From Phycisphaerae bacterium (lineage in GTDB: Bacteria > Planctomycetota > Phycisphaerae > Phycisphaerales > UBA1924), in assembly GCA_030429705.1 (NCBI GenBank), contig JAUIES010000002.1, forward strand, positions 436,001-500,000: a stretch of DNA of 64,000 bases. Reading direction: 5' to 3'. Both the position numbers and the translations under genes were made by a program. Positions 17,486 through 26,042 of the stretch are shown here, in pieces; within the stretch, counting starts at the first letter, position 1; each line of letters begins with the position of its first letter. The notes beneath the pieces were generated by a model. The model was given only the letters and a program-made list of their open reading frames with translations. It made no database searches and was not told the origin of the DNA.

Positions 17486-18721
17486 TCAACTCACGCGGAG
17501 CATGTCTTCGGTGATTGCAACCTCTTCACCTGTCCTGACCGCCTGGGCGGCTGCTATGCCAACGATGGTCGAGCGATACCCTTCTTCAGCGCTACACACG
17601 ACATCCGCATCGTCTGTCACGCTCTTCAAGAAATCGCCGAGCGCGTAGTAGGTGCCGGGGTGAGGAAGCCCGATCCCTTCCTGCAACTTGCCTTGCTCGG
17701 CGAGTTTGGTGGCTCCCGAGATGAGCGTGATGCCTTCGTCGTTGTGGAACTGTTGCCGGTTGGCGTACACTTCCCACCCCTGTGTCGGAGCATCTGCCTC
17801 TTTGAACATCCAGGCATGCGTCTCTGCAATCTTGATAGCAGCATTGGTACCAAAGAGTGTTTCGAACGCGCCGCCATAGGAGTTGGCAAGTGTCGCGTCG
17901 TACGACATCACAACTTTGTTCTTATAGACCAGATGGCAGGCAACGGTGTCTGCCATTTCTCGCCCGTCGTTATGCAACCGGATCGAACCTACGCCTCGCA
18001 CCGAAGTCGGATATCGGCCGGTAAAATACGCGACCGAATCAAACTGATGCGTTCCGAGTTCGCCAGCAAGCCCGAGCGAGACCTCGGGGTTGAGTTTCCA
18101 GTTGAGTGCTTTCTCGCGCGCCGGATCGCCCGCGGGCACACGCCATGAAGTCTTCTCGTGGTTCTGCCCGTACACGGAAACAAGATCGCGGACTGCGTCT
18201 GATCGATAAAAACTCCGTGCGAGTTGATACACAGGATTTGACCGCGCCATCAACCCGACCTGCACGATAACCTTTGCACCGCGTGCAGCCCGCACAATGG
18301 CGGCTGCATCTTCGACCTTGTGCGCCAGCGGCGCTTCACAGAACACATGCTTGCCAGCAGCAATGCATGCTTCAGCGACGACTCGATGAGTATGCGTCGG
18401 GGTTGCGATGCAAACCGCATCAAACTCCTGACCGGCTTTGAGCAGTTCGTCGACCGAACCAAACCCCTTGGTGTCTCGTGCTCGGCGGACACCGGAACTC
18501 AGTCGCCGTTCATCTTCGTCACAAATGCCGACGACTGAAACGCCGTCCATCTTCTGGAGTTCACCGAGTATCGTTCGCCCCTGACGACCCGCCCCAATTA
18601 TGGCAACGCGAACCGCAGCCGAACTGAAGTCGTACGCAAACACATTGGTCGGCATCAAAGCAAGACCAGCCATAAGCCCGGCACCCTGCCCAAGAAAAGT
18701 TCGGCGATCATTGTCGGTCAT
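17486..18721 (-). CDS. Gfo/Idh/MocA family oxidoreductase with TAT signal (first of two)
   Basis: A 411-residue NAD(P)-dependent sugar-type oxidoreductase. It begins with a twin-arginine signal (DRRTFLGQGAGLMAGLALM), so it is folded before export, as with many planctomycete members. The Rossmann site is VRVAIIGAGRQG, and the substrate domain has the conserved VFCEAPLAHKVEDA in place of the usual EKP motif. The substrate is unknown. It lies 21 nt after apbE and 4 nt before the cytochrome gene, which suggests a periplasmic redox unit. Confidence 0.88.
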   Translation of the reverse strand: MTDNDRRTFLGQGAGLMAGLALMPTNVFAYDFSSAAVRVAIIGAGRQGRTILGELQKMDGVSVVGICDEDERRLSSGVRRARDTKGFGSVDELLKAGQEFDAVCIATPTHTHRVVAEACIAAGKHVFCEAPLAHKVEDAAAIVRAARGAKVIVQVGLMARSNPVYQLARSFYRSDAVRDLVSVYGQNHEKTSWRVPAGDPAREKALNWKLNPEVSLGLAGELGTHQFDSVAYFTGRYPTSVRGVGSIRLHNDGREMADTVACHLVYKNKVVMSYDATLANSYGGAFETLFGTNAAIKIAETHAWMFKEADAPTQGWEVYANRQQFHNDEGITLISGATKLAEQGKLQEGIGLPHPGTYYALGDFLKSVTDDADVVCSAEEGYRSTIVGIAAAQAVRTGEEVAITEDMLRVS

Positions 18722-18742
18722 CTCAAAATCTCCTTGTCCGCA

Positions 18743-19654
18743 TCAGTCACATCGGATGGCGAACACATCTTCCGCACCCGGTGAAAACATCCAACCCTCA
18801 TCAGCGCAAGCAATCGATGCACATGCGATATCAACCGGCATGGTAGCGTCTGATTCACAAAGCACAATGCGGGCGGTCGACCACGCATCCGCAGCCGTCG
18901 CCGACCCGGCAACCACCGCCGCGACGAGCATTCCATGCACAGGTCGACCTTGGCGCGGGTCAATCACATGACCCACCGATTCGCCGTCCACCGTCGCAAT
19001 GCGCCCACTCGGTGAAGACACCGCGAGCGCCTGATCGCATAGATCACAGTGAATCGCAGCCACTCCGGATCGATGGCTCGGGATCTCGACTCGCCATCCT
19101 TCACAACCTGGCGGTGCGCCGATCGCGACAGCCGAACTCGTCCCGCCGTGAATCAATGCACGCTCGACTCCCGATTCGCGCATCAATCGTGATGCCTGAT
19201 CAAGCGCCCACCCCTTTGCCACACCACCAAAGTCGAGCGCGGTATCGGGGTGATCGTACTGGACTGTTCTTCCTGTTTCATCAAGAATCACAGAGCCGAA
19301 ACCACACTTCCACCCAGCACGCTGACTCGTGACCACAGGTTTATCGCGGAAACCCCACGCCTTCATCAGATGCCCCACTGCAGGGTCGAATGCCCCCCGA
19401 GTCTCTTTCCACAACGATTGGCACAGTTTCAACAGGTCAAAGAGGTCATCGTCCACCGGCACCGGCCGATGCGGTGCTTTGGCATTCACCTGACTCAGGA
19501 GGCTCCCGCGTTCGAACACACTCAACCTTCGATGATGCTCCTGAATCTCCTGAATCGCTTCTTCACCGACCGCGCGCAGAAAGAACTCGTCCTTGCCATC
19601 AAGAACGAGTTCAAAACGTGTACCCATTGCCTCGGTCGCCAGACGAACGATCAT
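18743..19654 (-). CDS. apbE: FAD:protein FMN transferase
   Basis: A 303-residue ApbE-family flavin transferase, which attaches FMN to Thr/Ser of exported redox proteins. Typical motifs are EAMGTRFELVL, ALDFGGVAKGWALD, HGGTSSAVAIG and GHVIDPRQGRPV, with the magnesium-site region SATAADAWSTA. No signal peptide is seen at this start (ATG 19654, AAGGA 8 nt upstream). It lies between two TAT-exported oxidoreductases and a membrane cytochrome; no obvious FMN-accepting target (Rnf/Nqr subunit) is in the window. Confidence 0.93.
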   Translation of the reverse strand: MIVRLATEAMGTRFELVLDGKDEFFLRAVGEEAIQEIQEHHRRLSVFERGSLLSQVNAKAPHRPVPVDDDLFDLLKLCQSLWKETRGAFDPAVGHLMKAWGFRDKPVVTSQRAGWKCGFGSVILDETGRTVQYDHPDTALDFGGVAKGWALDQASRLMRESGVERALIHGGTSSAVAIGAPPGCEGWRVEIPSHRSGVAAIHCDLCDQALAVSSPSGRIATVDGESVGHVIDPRQGRPVHGMLVAAVVAGSATAADAWSTARIVLCESDATMPVDIACASIACADEGWMFSPGAEDVFAIRCD

Positions 19655-19687
19655 GCCGCCGTCCTTGTTACCGGATGCATGATTTCA

Positions 19688-20998
19688 TCAGAGTTTGTGG
19701 ACCGAAAGCGTCTTGCGGTCAAACTCGAATGACGAACCTTCCCACATCGAACGGGTGGCGAGATCAACAATAACCATGACCTTCGTCGCATGATCGACGC
19801 TGCTCAGCGCTTTCTCGCGGCTACGCATGCACGACATCCAGTTCAGGCGCAACTGATCTTGATCGTTCCCGATGTCAGCACACTCGATCGTCTCTTGCTC
19901 AACTTCGTCAACATACGGACGGGTAGGGCGAATGACGCAGTGGCGACTGTTGAGATAAATGTTGCCCTTGTTGCCGCGGATCATGTTCTCGAAACCGACT
20001 TCGTTGTTGGTCGAGCCGGCGACGATCATCGTGTGTTCGCCTTCGAGATTGATCGTCAGATTGACCTGGTCATGGTTCTCCATGTCCTTGTCGATGTAAT
20101 GCCCGCCCGATGCACACACCTTGGTCGGCCATCCTTGATTTTCCATCACCATCAACAGCGGCGTGATCTCGTGGACAAGCAAGTCACCGATGATGCCCGT
20201 CGAGAAATCGCGGTATCGGCGCCAGCGGGCATAAATCTTCGGATCCCATTCGCGATACGGAATGTCCCCTAGCCATGCCTTCCAGTCCACATTTTCGCCT
20301 GGCTTCCACTTGTCGTCGAGGCCGTAGTAGTTCCATTCACCAGACGGTGTGTTGCGGCAGTAACTGGTCTGGCTGAAAATCGGCTTCCCGATCGTTCCCG
20401 CTTCAACGACCTTCTTCGCTTCAATGTACTTGGGCAGCATCATCTTCTGCGTACCGACCTGGAAGATTCGGTCCGGGTTGGCATGCACAACTTCGCGAAG
20501 AGCGAGCGCTTCTGGCAGACGAAGTGTCATCGGCTTTTCGCAATAGACATCTTTGCCCGCCATCAAAGCGGCGATGGCGTGCTTGGCATGCCAATGTTCA
20601 GGGCTGGCGACATACACACCGTGGATGTCATCACGGGCGAGCAACTCGCGGTAATCGGTGTACTGGGCAACTTCGCCGCCCTGTTCCGAGTTAATCCGCT
20701 GTGCGGTGCTGCCCATGCGCACCTGATTGACATCACAAATGGCGACCATCTGCACATCTTCTTTGCCCGCCTTGTTCAGGCCGATGGTGTTCAGGCAGTG
20801 CCCGGTGCCCATGCCGCCCGGCCCGATGCAGCCGATTCGCAGGGTCTCACCGGCTTTGGGCGGTTTGACGGCTACCTTCGAGCGTGTCGCCGTAAAGTTG
20901 GGCTTCACCGAGGCACTGGCGCTGCCAGCGATCGCGGCTACGCCCGCGGCCGCAGCGGCCTGAGCAAGAAATGTACGGCGGGTTTGGTCTGATGACAT
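19688..20998 (-). CDS. Gfo/Idh/MocA family oxidoreductase with TAT signal (second of two)
   Basis: A 436-residue oxidoreductase. It has a twin-arginine signal (DQTRRTFLAQAAAAAGVAAI), a Rossmann site (LRIGCIGPGGMGTGH) and the family motif VYCEKPMTLRLPEA with the catalytic-region lysine of EKP. The middle part (GEWNYYGLDDKW, WKAWLGDIPYREWDPK) is the form common in planctomycete paralogues. GGGGA 6 nt before ATG 20998 fixes the start. It is the first gene of the minus-strand run that continues to apbE, the second oxidoreductase and the cytochrome. Confidence 0.9.
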   Translation of the reverse strand: MSSDQTRRTFLAQAAAAAGVAAIAGSASASVKPNFTATRSKVAVKPPKAGETLRIGCIGPGGMGTGHCLNTIGLNKAGKEDVQMVAICDVNQVRMGSTAQRINSEQGGEVAQYTDYRELLARDDIHGVYVASPEHWHAKHAIAALMAGKDVYCEKPMTLRLPEALALREVVHANPDRIFQVGTQKMMLPKYIEAKKVVEAGTIGKPIFSQTSYCRNTPSGEWNYYGLDDKWKPGENVDWKAWLGDIPYREWDPKIYARWRRYRDFSTGIIGDLLVHEITPLLMVMENQGWPTKVCASGGHYIDKDMENHDQVNLTINLEGEHTMIVAGSTNNEVGFENMIRGNKGNIYLNSRHCVIRPTRPYVDEVEQETIECADIGNDQDQLRLNWMSCMRSREKALSSVDHATKVMVIVDLATRSMWEGSSFEFDRKTLSVHKL

Positions 20999-21089
20999 GT
21001 TCGATCCCCGTGGTTGGATTGTGAAATCGGCATCAACACGCCGAACGCAAAATTCAGAATACACGATTCTCGCCCCGGTTCAAGTCCGA

Positions 21090-22469
21090 TCAGGGCGTTC
21101 CTTCAACATCTTCGGCTGCCTTGGCGATATCAAGATCGCTCAACGCCGCGTCATCGACACTCTTGCCACTGAACAGAGCGAAGAAGATGATCATGATAAC
21201 GCCCGCGAAAACAGCCGGGACGAGCCACACCATCTTCCAATCGGTCGCTTGCATGTATAGTTCGCTCGCATCGGCGATCAGCAGTGCACCGGCTTCACCG
21301 CCCATTTCGATACCCTGCGCCTTGAGCGCCCCAGCGCGTTCAGACAACTCGGCAAAATCCTCATGCCGATACAGACCAACAAGCCAACCGGCGATCTTGG
21401 CACCAAGGAACATGCCGAGCCCTTGCGTCACGAGCACAAGGAAACCTTGGGCGGCGCCGCGAATCTTTGGGTCGGCCTTTTTATCGACATAGATCTGACC
21501 GGTCACGAAGAAGAAGTCGTAGCAGATGCCGTGCAGCACGATCCCAGCAAGCACCATCCATCGGACTTGCGTGTCCGCAGCCCCGGCGAACAGGCCATAT
21601 CGCAAAACCCATGCACCCATACCGACCAGCAACATCCATTTCACGCCGAGCCTTGCGAAGAACAACGGCATGACGATCATGAACAAGATCTCTGACATTT
21701 GTCCATAGGACATGGACTGTGCAATCTTGACAAAGCCGACCTCGCCAACAAACTGCCCGCCGAACGAGTAGTACGCCGCCAGCGGAATGCACAGGAGGAA
21801 CGAACAGATCACGAAGATGGCGAACGACCGTTCTTTCATCAAGGCGATCGCATCGAGCCCGAGCGCTTCACGGGCGCTGAACGCTGTACCCTTGGCGGGC
21901 GGTGGCGTGTGCGGCATCGAAAAACTGTACAAACCAAGCGCTACGGCAGCACCACCACCGAGGTAGAACATCCCGGCGCTTGTGTCATATCCAAACTGCG
22001 AGACCGCCCAGTTTGCAGCGATCCAGCCGATCGTTCCCCACACACGAATCAGCGGGAATTGCTTCTCCTGATTCGTCATGTTGTGGAATGCAAGCGTGTT
22101 GGTCAGCCCGAGCGTCGGCATGTAGCAGAGCATGTGCAGGAGGATGGCGACCAGGAACAGGTTTTTGTCGATCTCCATCGCGTGCGGAGCAGCGATGAGG
22201 AACGCCCCCCCGAGCAACTGCATGACACCAAGAACCCGCTCAGTCGCAAAGAACCGGTCAGCAATCATCCCCAGGAAGAACGGACTCACGATCGCCGCGA
22301 TCGGTCCGAGCGAATAGGCCCATCCGATGTAGCCCGGCTCCATGTTCTTGTTGCCCAGATATGGGCCCATCGTGACATACCACGCGCCCCACAGGAAGAA
22401 CTCCAGAAACATCATGATGCTCAAGCGGGCTCCGATGGCCCCGCCCTTGTTCAACGCCGGTTCACTCAT
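21090..22469 (-). CDS. NupG-type nucleoside transporter (major facilitator family)
   Basis: A 459-residue membrane protein with about 12 helices. The start (RLSIMMFLEFFLWGAWYVTMGPYL) and the LIRVWGTIGWIAANW segment match NupG-class nucleoside/proton symporters, frequent in planctomycetes and Bacteroidetes. Substrate specificity is inferred from the family. ATG 22469 has AGGGGA 7 nt upstream. It lies downstream of the two tRNA genes on the same strand. Confidence 0.85.
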   Translation of the reverse strand: MSEPALNKGGAIGARLSIMMFLEFFLWGAWYVTMGPYLGNKNMEPGYIGWAYSLGPIAAIVSPFFLGMIADRFFATERVLGVMQLLGGAFLIAAPHAMEIDKNLFLVAILLHMLCYMPTLGLTNTLAFHNMTNQEKQFPLIRVWGTIGWIAANWAVSQFGYDTSAGMFYLGGGAAVALGLYSFSMPHTPPPAKGTAFSAREALGLDAIALMKERSFAIFVICSFLLCIPLAAYYSFGGQFVGEVGFVKIAQSMSYGQMSEILFMIVMPLFFARLGVKWMLLVGMGAWVLRYGLFAGAADTQVRWMVLAGIVLHGICYDFFFVTGQIYVDKKADPKIRGAAQGFLVLVTQGLGMFLGAKIAGWLVGLYRHEDFAELSERAGALKAQGIEMGGEAGALLIADASELYMQATDWKMVWLVPAVFAGVIMIIFFALFSGKSVDDAALSDLDIAKAAEDVEGTP

Positions 22470-22596
22470 ACTGGGTCCCCTGTCGCCGACCTGGTCCTCA
22501 AAACCCGTCCCAACCGTCTGGGACGCGGCGAGCAGTTTAGCGAATCATCACGACCCGTGTTGCCACACTCGAATTCCGGATCAATCAACCCAGAAA

Positions 22597-22681
22597 TGGG
22601 CCCGGGGGGACTCGAACCCCCACTCCCGTTACGGGAAGCGGATTTTAAGTCCGCCGCGTCTGCCAATTCCGCCACGGGCCC
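22597..22681 (-). tRNA. tRNA-Leu (anticodon UAA)
   Basis: An 85-nt cloverleaf with a class II variable arm. The acceptor stem GGGCCCG/CGGGCCC, anticodon stem GCGGA/TCCGC around CTTAAAA, and T stem GGGGG/CCCCC around TTCGAGT all pair. The discriminator is A, and CCA is not encoded. Confidence 0.96.
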
Positions 22682-22917
22682 GGCATCCGGGAGAATAGTC
22701 GCCCCGTCTCAACGATTCCTTGATGCTGAGCGCGAAGACAGCCAGGACTGGCATCTGTAAAGCTTCATCGACCGCTGCCTGCCAATCGGAAGCGAGTTAC
22801 GCTCTTCGGTTGTGGAGATGGCTCGCGGTCATCGCGCGTGTGCCAGAGACTTGGCTACACAGATGTCTCGGGATCATCCAGCATTGGACGCTCTGCGAGA
22901 CCGAGACGGTTGTTGAA
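22682..22917. other. Spacer between the two tRNA-Leu genes
   Basis: A 236-nt spacer. I see no gene or structure in it that I can support. Confidence 0.4.
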
Positions 22918-23001
22918 TACCGAAGGGGGGACTCGAACCCCCAAGCCCTTTCGGGCAGCGGATTTTGAATCCGCCGCGTCTGCCAATTCCGCCACTTCGG
23001 C
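22918..23001 (-). tRNA. tRNA-Leu (anticodon CAA)
   Basis: An 84-nt cloverleaf with a class II variable arm. The anticodon stem GCGGA/TCCGC encloses TTCAAAA. The acceptor stem GCCGAAG pairs with CTTCGGT, leaving a G1-U72 wobble at the end. Discriminator A, no encoded CCA. The D-arm region is the same as in the neighbouring tRNA-Leu. Confidence 0.96.
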
Positions 23002-23075
23002 GTGGGACACATGCTATGCCACTCGATCGGCATGTGGTGCAAACTTGGCCTCGAAACCATGATCCAATGCTTCGA

Positions 23076-23771
23076 TCAAGGCCAACCGATCGCGGATGCC
23101 AGATCCTGATTCCAGATCCCCAGCACTGGCTGAATCACATTCACCGTCACATCAATCGAAAAACCGAAGAGAAATCCGCCGACGGTCCAGAACGCCAGCA
23201 CGAAAATGCCGAGCCCGATCCACTGGCCGTTCGGACTATTCATCATGCGCTCGTACGCGGGTACGAAGGACCCGACAATCCGACTGCCATCGAGTGGCGG
23301 TGCCGGTAAAAGGTTGAAAAGAGCCAGCGCGATGTTCAGGAAGACTCCGACGAAGAAAAACTGGGACAGATTCGTGTACAGCGGGTCACTCACCTGATAC
23401 TTGTCAGCCAGCACAACCCACGCGACACAGCCGACACACGAAAACAGCGCCAGCAGGATGTTCATCCCAGGTCCGGCTGCCGCGACGATGGCCTCGCCGT
23501 GCCGCCCGCGAATACGCGACGGATTGATCGGCATCGCTCCCCACGCGATACCAATGAGTACCAGAACGAGCAGGCTGAAGCCGCCCATGTGCACCATCGG
23601 GTTCCAAGTCATGTGGCCTGTCACTCGTGGCGTGTCATCGCCGAGCCACATCGCAGCCCAGCCGTGGCTGAGTTCATGCAAGACGATCGAGACGATCACC
23701 CACACGATCCACGAGACAACAAACGCTGTCCCCATGCTTGCTTGCCAATTGGAAATCCACCATCCACTCAT
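23076..23771 (-). CDS. Site-2-protease-like M50 metalloprotease
   Basis: A 231-residue membrane zinc protease of the minimal M50B type. The zinc site is LHELSHG (H32, E33, H36) in the first helix region; the third ligand is D161 in NLLPAPPLDGSRI. About six hydrophobic helices, and no PDZ domain. Related proteins cut inside membranes, often to release regulators such as anti-sigma factors; the target is unknown. The frame is open to ATG 23843, but that codon lies at the base of the rplT terminator. ATG 23771 is preferred, with TACAGT 7 nt before it and no Shine-Dalgarno. Confidence 0.87.
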   Translation of the reverse strand: MSGWWISNWQASMGTAFVVSWIVWVIVSIVLHELSHGWAAMWLGDDTPRVTGHMTWNPMVHMGGFSLLVLVLIGIAWGAMPINPSRIRGRHGEAIVAAAGPGMNILLALFSCVGCVAWVVLADKYQVSDPLYTNLSQFFFVGVFLNIALALFNLLPAPPLDGSRIVGSFVPAYERMMNSPNGQWIGLGIFVLAFWTVGGFLFGFSIDVTVNVIQPVLGIWNQDLASAIGWP

Positions 23772-23844
23772 CGGGCACACTGTAGGGTCACCAGTGCTTC
23801 GATGTGCCAGCGTCCGAAACCTCTCACGCCGCGCAGAGGGCATG

Positions 23845-23874
23845 AAAAAACCCGCAACCGTGCAAGGTTGCGGG
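23845..23874 (-). terminator. Rho-independent terminator of rpmI-rplT
   Basis: On the minus strand CCCGCAACC and GGTTGCGGG form a 9-bp stem around a 6-nt loop, followed by TTTTTT (23850-23845). Confidence 0.9.
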
Positions 23875-23907
23875 TGAAGAGATCAAATCGTTATTCAGCC
23901 GAGCGAG

Positions 23908-24282
23908 TCAGGCACTGGCCGCTTGAGCGGTCGTGTTTTCTTTCGCGGTCGAAACCAACTGATCAAATAACTTCGGATCTTCGATCGCAAGTTGGCTGAG
24001 CATCTTGCGATTGAGTTTAATGCCCGCCATGCGAAGCCCGTTCATGAACAGGCTATAGCGTGTTCCACGCATGCGGCACGCCGCCGTGATACGCGTGATC
24101 CACAGCGCACGAATATCGCGCTTGCGCTGACGACGGTCGCGATAGGCATAACAGCCCGCGCGAATAATCGCATCCTTGGCGCGATATGGTGAACTGCGAT
24201 TAGACCCAAAGTATCCACGGGCCTGACGACGAATTTTGCGGCGAGCCTGATTTCTGGCTGCACCCTTGCGTACACGCGGCAT
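23908..24282 (-). CDS. rplT: 50S ribosomal protein L20
   Basis: A 124-residue protein that binds 23S rRNA early in 50S assembly. It begins with MPRVRKGAARNQARRKI and has ARGYFGSNRSSPYRAKDAI, RDRRQRKRDIRALWITRI and GIKLNRKMLSQLAIED, all typical of L20. It follows rpmI by 87 nt and ends in a strong terminator. L20 represses its own operon in several bacteria, which is of interest given the hairpins before rpmI. Confidence 0.98.
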   Translation of the reverse strand: MPRVRKGAARNQARRKIRRQARGYFGSNRSSPYRAKDAIIRAGCYAYRDRRQRKRDIRALWITRITAACRMRGTRYSLFMNGLRMAGIKLNRKMLSQLAIEDPKLFDQLVSTAKENTTAQAASA

Positions 24283-24369
24283 GATTCACACTCCTTCGCG
24301 TTCGACGGAGCGGGTAACACCCGACTTGGTCACCCGGCGAACATCGATCAATGACTCAAAATGACTGAT

Positions 24370-24663
24370 TCAAGATTCGTTCTTCGCACGCTCGGCACGC
24401 ATCTCGGCGCGCTCCGCAGGCGATGGGCTGCGTTTGCGACCTGACAACGGCCCGGTCCGACCACGCAAACGACGATAGAGAAGTTTCTCGAACTTCTTTG
24501 CATCGGGGTTCGCTGCGTACGGATCCTTCCGCAAACGGCGCAGCCGCTTACCACTCTTGTGCGAACTCAAGTGCTTGTGGTTCGCGGAACGGTGGCGAAC
24601 TTTGCCGGTTCGACTAATGCGTACTCGTTTGAGCAAGCCCTTGTGGGTCTTGAGCTTGGGCAT
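24370..24663 (-). CDS. rpmI: 50S ribosomal protein L35 with long C-terminal tail
   Basis: A 97-residue protein. The first 65 residues are ordinary L35 (MPKLKTHKGLLKRVRISRTG, HLSSHKSGKRLRRLRK). About 30 extra residues follow (GRTGPLSGRKRSPSPAERAE and on), basic and then charged, beyond the usual 64-66 residue end. The start has GGAG 7 nt upstream. infC, the usual first gene of this operon, is absent; a membrane protein gene lies upstream instead. Confidence 0.96.
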   Translation of the reverse strand: MPKLKTHKGLLKRVRISRTGKVRHRSANHKHLSSHKSGKRLRRLRKDPYAANPDAKKFEKLLYRRLRGRTGPLSGRKRSPSPAERAEMRAERAKNES

Positions 24664-24740
24664 AAGACAACTCCAATGCGTCCTGACAAGGTCAGGTCGC
24701 CGAACAGAAACCAATGGCACGGTCCAAAAAACCGTGCCTG
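24664..24740 (-). promoter_or_regulatory. Structured leader of rpmI-rplT (candidate L20 autoregulation site)
   Basis: Two hairpins precede rpmI on the minus strand. The first has arms GGCACGGT and ACCGTGCC (24738-24716) around a 7-nt loop with five U. The second has CCTGAC and GTCAGG (24696-24682) around a 3-nt loop and ends about 6 nt before the ribosome site. L20 leaders in E. coli and Bacillus also use tandem helices, but I cannot align this one with them. Confidence 0.4.
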
Positions 24741-24801
24741 CTAGCGTAGGGCCCAGATCGGCCCCGAGCAACGATTCTAGGCGGGAACATTCGTGAATCC
24801 A

Positions 24802-26028
24802 TCAGGGACCAAGCAGAGCATCCTGCCCGGACGCTGGAACTTCATTCCCCTTCATGCCGTAGTACCTTTTGACTTCACTCACAACCTGCTCGATCGAGCG
24901 AGGCAGCCAAATGTTGTCCTTGTTTTCCAGCACCGGCGAGGTTGCCCAGGTCACCGACCCGTCGGTCCAGATCAAATGCTGACCTCTGGAACCATGATTT
25001 GGTGAGTTGGCTTCGGGTTGAATCGGCTCGCCGCGAACGATGCGGAGCACAACCGGCGACCGATCAGCAATCGTTGGCGTAGGTAAAGCCGTCTCCCAGA
25101 ACCGACGAGCCGTTTGCCCATCTTGCACCTGGTAGCTGTACGACACATCCTCAAGTTGCTGCCAGTCGTGGGCATCTGATCGAGTCTCGCGAGTCGGGGC
25201 ATTTGGGTTGCCAGGGCACGCAAGGTCAGACATTTCAGCGTATCGATTCCGCACGAGAACATAAAGATTCGCTGAGTTCGAGTTTTTCGGTTCTTGCCCT
25301 ACACGCATCCAGGACCCGCCACCAAATCCGGCCGTCATCACTGGAAGTGACGATTCATTCGCCCCGGCATAGATACCAAGTGCCGACGCAACACGACCCA
25401 GATTGGCATCACAAGCCGAAAGACGCGACTGATGACGCATCGACCCGAACAGCGGGAACGCCACCGAAACAGCCAATAACAGAATGGCAGCCACCGACAC
25501 AATATCGGCAAGTTGCAGCCCTCGAATGCGCCCGATGCTCATGCGATCTCGCTGATCCACTTCGGTTTGTGAAACGCGATGAAGCGTTGCTTCAATCAAA
25601 TCTGCCGATGTTCGACCACGCTCCGCGACTGGCGTGTCCTTGATCAGTTGGGCAAGATGTTCGTGCTGCTGGGCGCGATCTCGAAGCGACCCTGGGATGG
25701 ATGATCGTCTGGCGCCAGCCATGACCCACGCATCCAACGCGTCTTCATCCGCCGGACTAAGTTGCGCGTTCATCGAATCTGAAACCAGGCTTGTTCGTTC
25801 CGCCCTGCCAATCAAATCAGCGGTCCGGTTGACAAGATCTGTCTGAGACTGTTCGATTGGCGTATCGATTAAACCAAGCAGATCCGCAATCCGGGCTGCC
25901 CGTTGCCGGAGCGGTTCGCGCACTTGGTTCAGGTCGTAGCCCGCATCGATCAGCGCTTCCAAAGCCGCCGCATCGTCAGGCCCGAGATGAGATGAATCCG
26001 TCGTCTCATGTCCATGATTGGTTGACAA
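24802..26028 (-). CDS. Anti-sigma-like membrane protein with DUF1559/pseudopilin-like outer domain
   Basis: A 408-residue protein. The cytoplasmic part holds two tandem, related blocks at about 17-76 and 92-150 (EPLRQRAARIADLLGLIDTP and GSLRDRAQQHEHLAQLIKDT). One transmembrane helix lies at 174-195 (DIVSVAAILLLAVSVAFPLF). Right after it the sequence RLSACDANLGRVASALGIYA resembles the start of DUF1559 pseudopilins, and the C-terminal HLIWTDGSVTWATS resembles their DGSV motif. It lies 14 nt after an ECF sigma gene, the normal place for an anti-sigma factor. No zinc-binding anti-sigma motif is seen. Function is inferred from position. Confidence 0.75.
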   Translation of the reverse strand: MSTNHGHETTDSSHLGPDDAAALEALIDAGYDLNQVREPLRQRAARIADLLGLIDTPIEQSQTDLVNRTADLIGRAERTSLVSDSMNAQLSPADEDALDAWVMAGARRSSIPGSLRDRAQQHEHLAQLIKDTPVAERGRTSADLIEATLHRVSQTEVDQRDRMSIGRIRGLQLADIVSVAAILLLAVSVAFPLFGSMRHQSRLSACDANLGRVASALGIYAGANESSLPVMTAGFGGGSWMRVGQEPKNSNSANLYVLVRNRYAEMSDLACPGNPNAPTRETRSDAHDWQQLEDVSYSYQVQDGQTARRFWETALPTPTIADRSPVVLRIVRGEPIQPEANSPNHGSRGQHLIWTDGSVTWATSPVLENKDNIWLPRSIEQVVSEVKRYYGMKGNEVPASGQDALLGP

Positions 26029-26042
26029 ATTCGTGCTCCGTT

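Noticed and set aside
22597-23001. tRNA genes considered as an integration site for a mobile element
   Set aside because: No integrase, no direct repeat of the tRNA 3' ends and no phage genes nearby.
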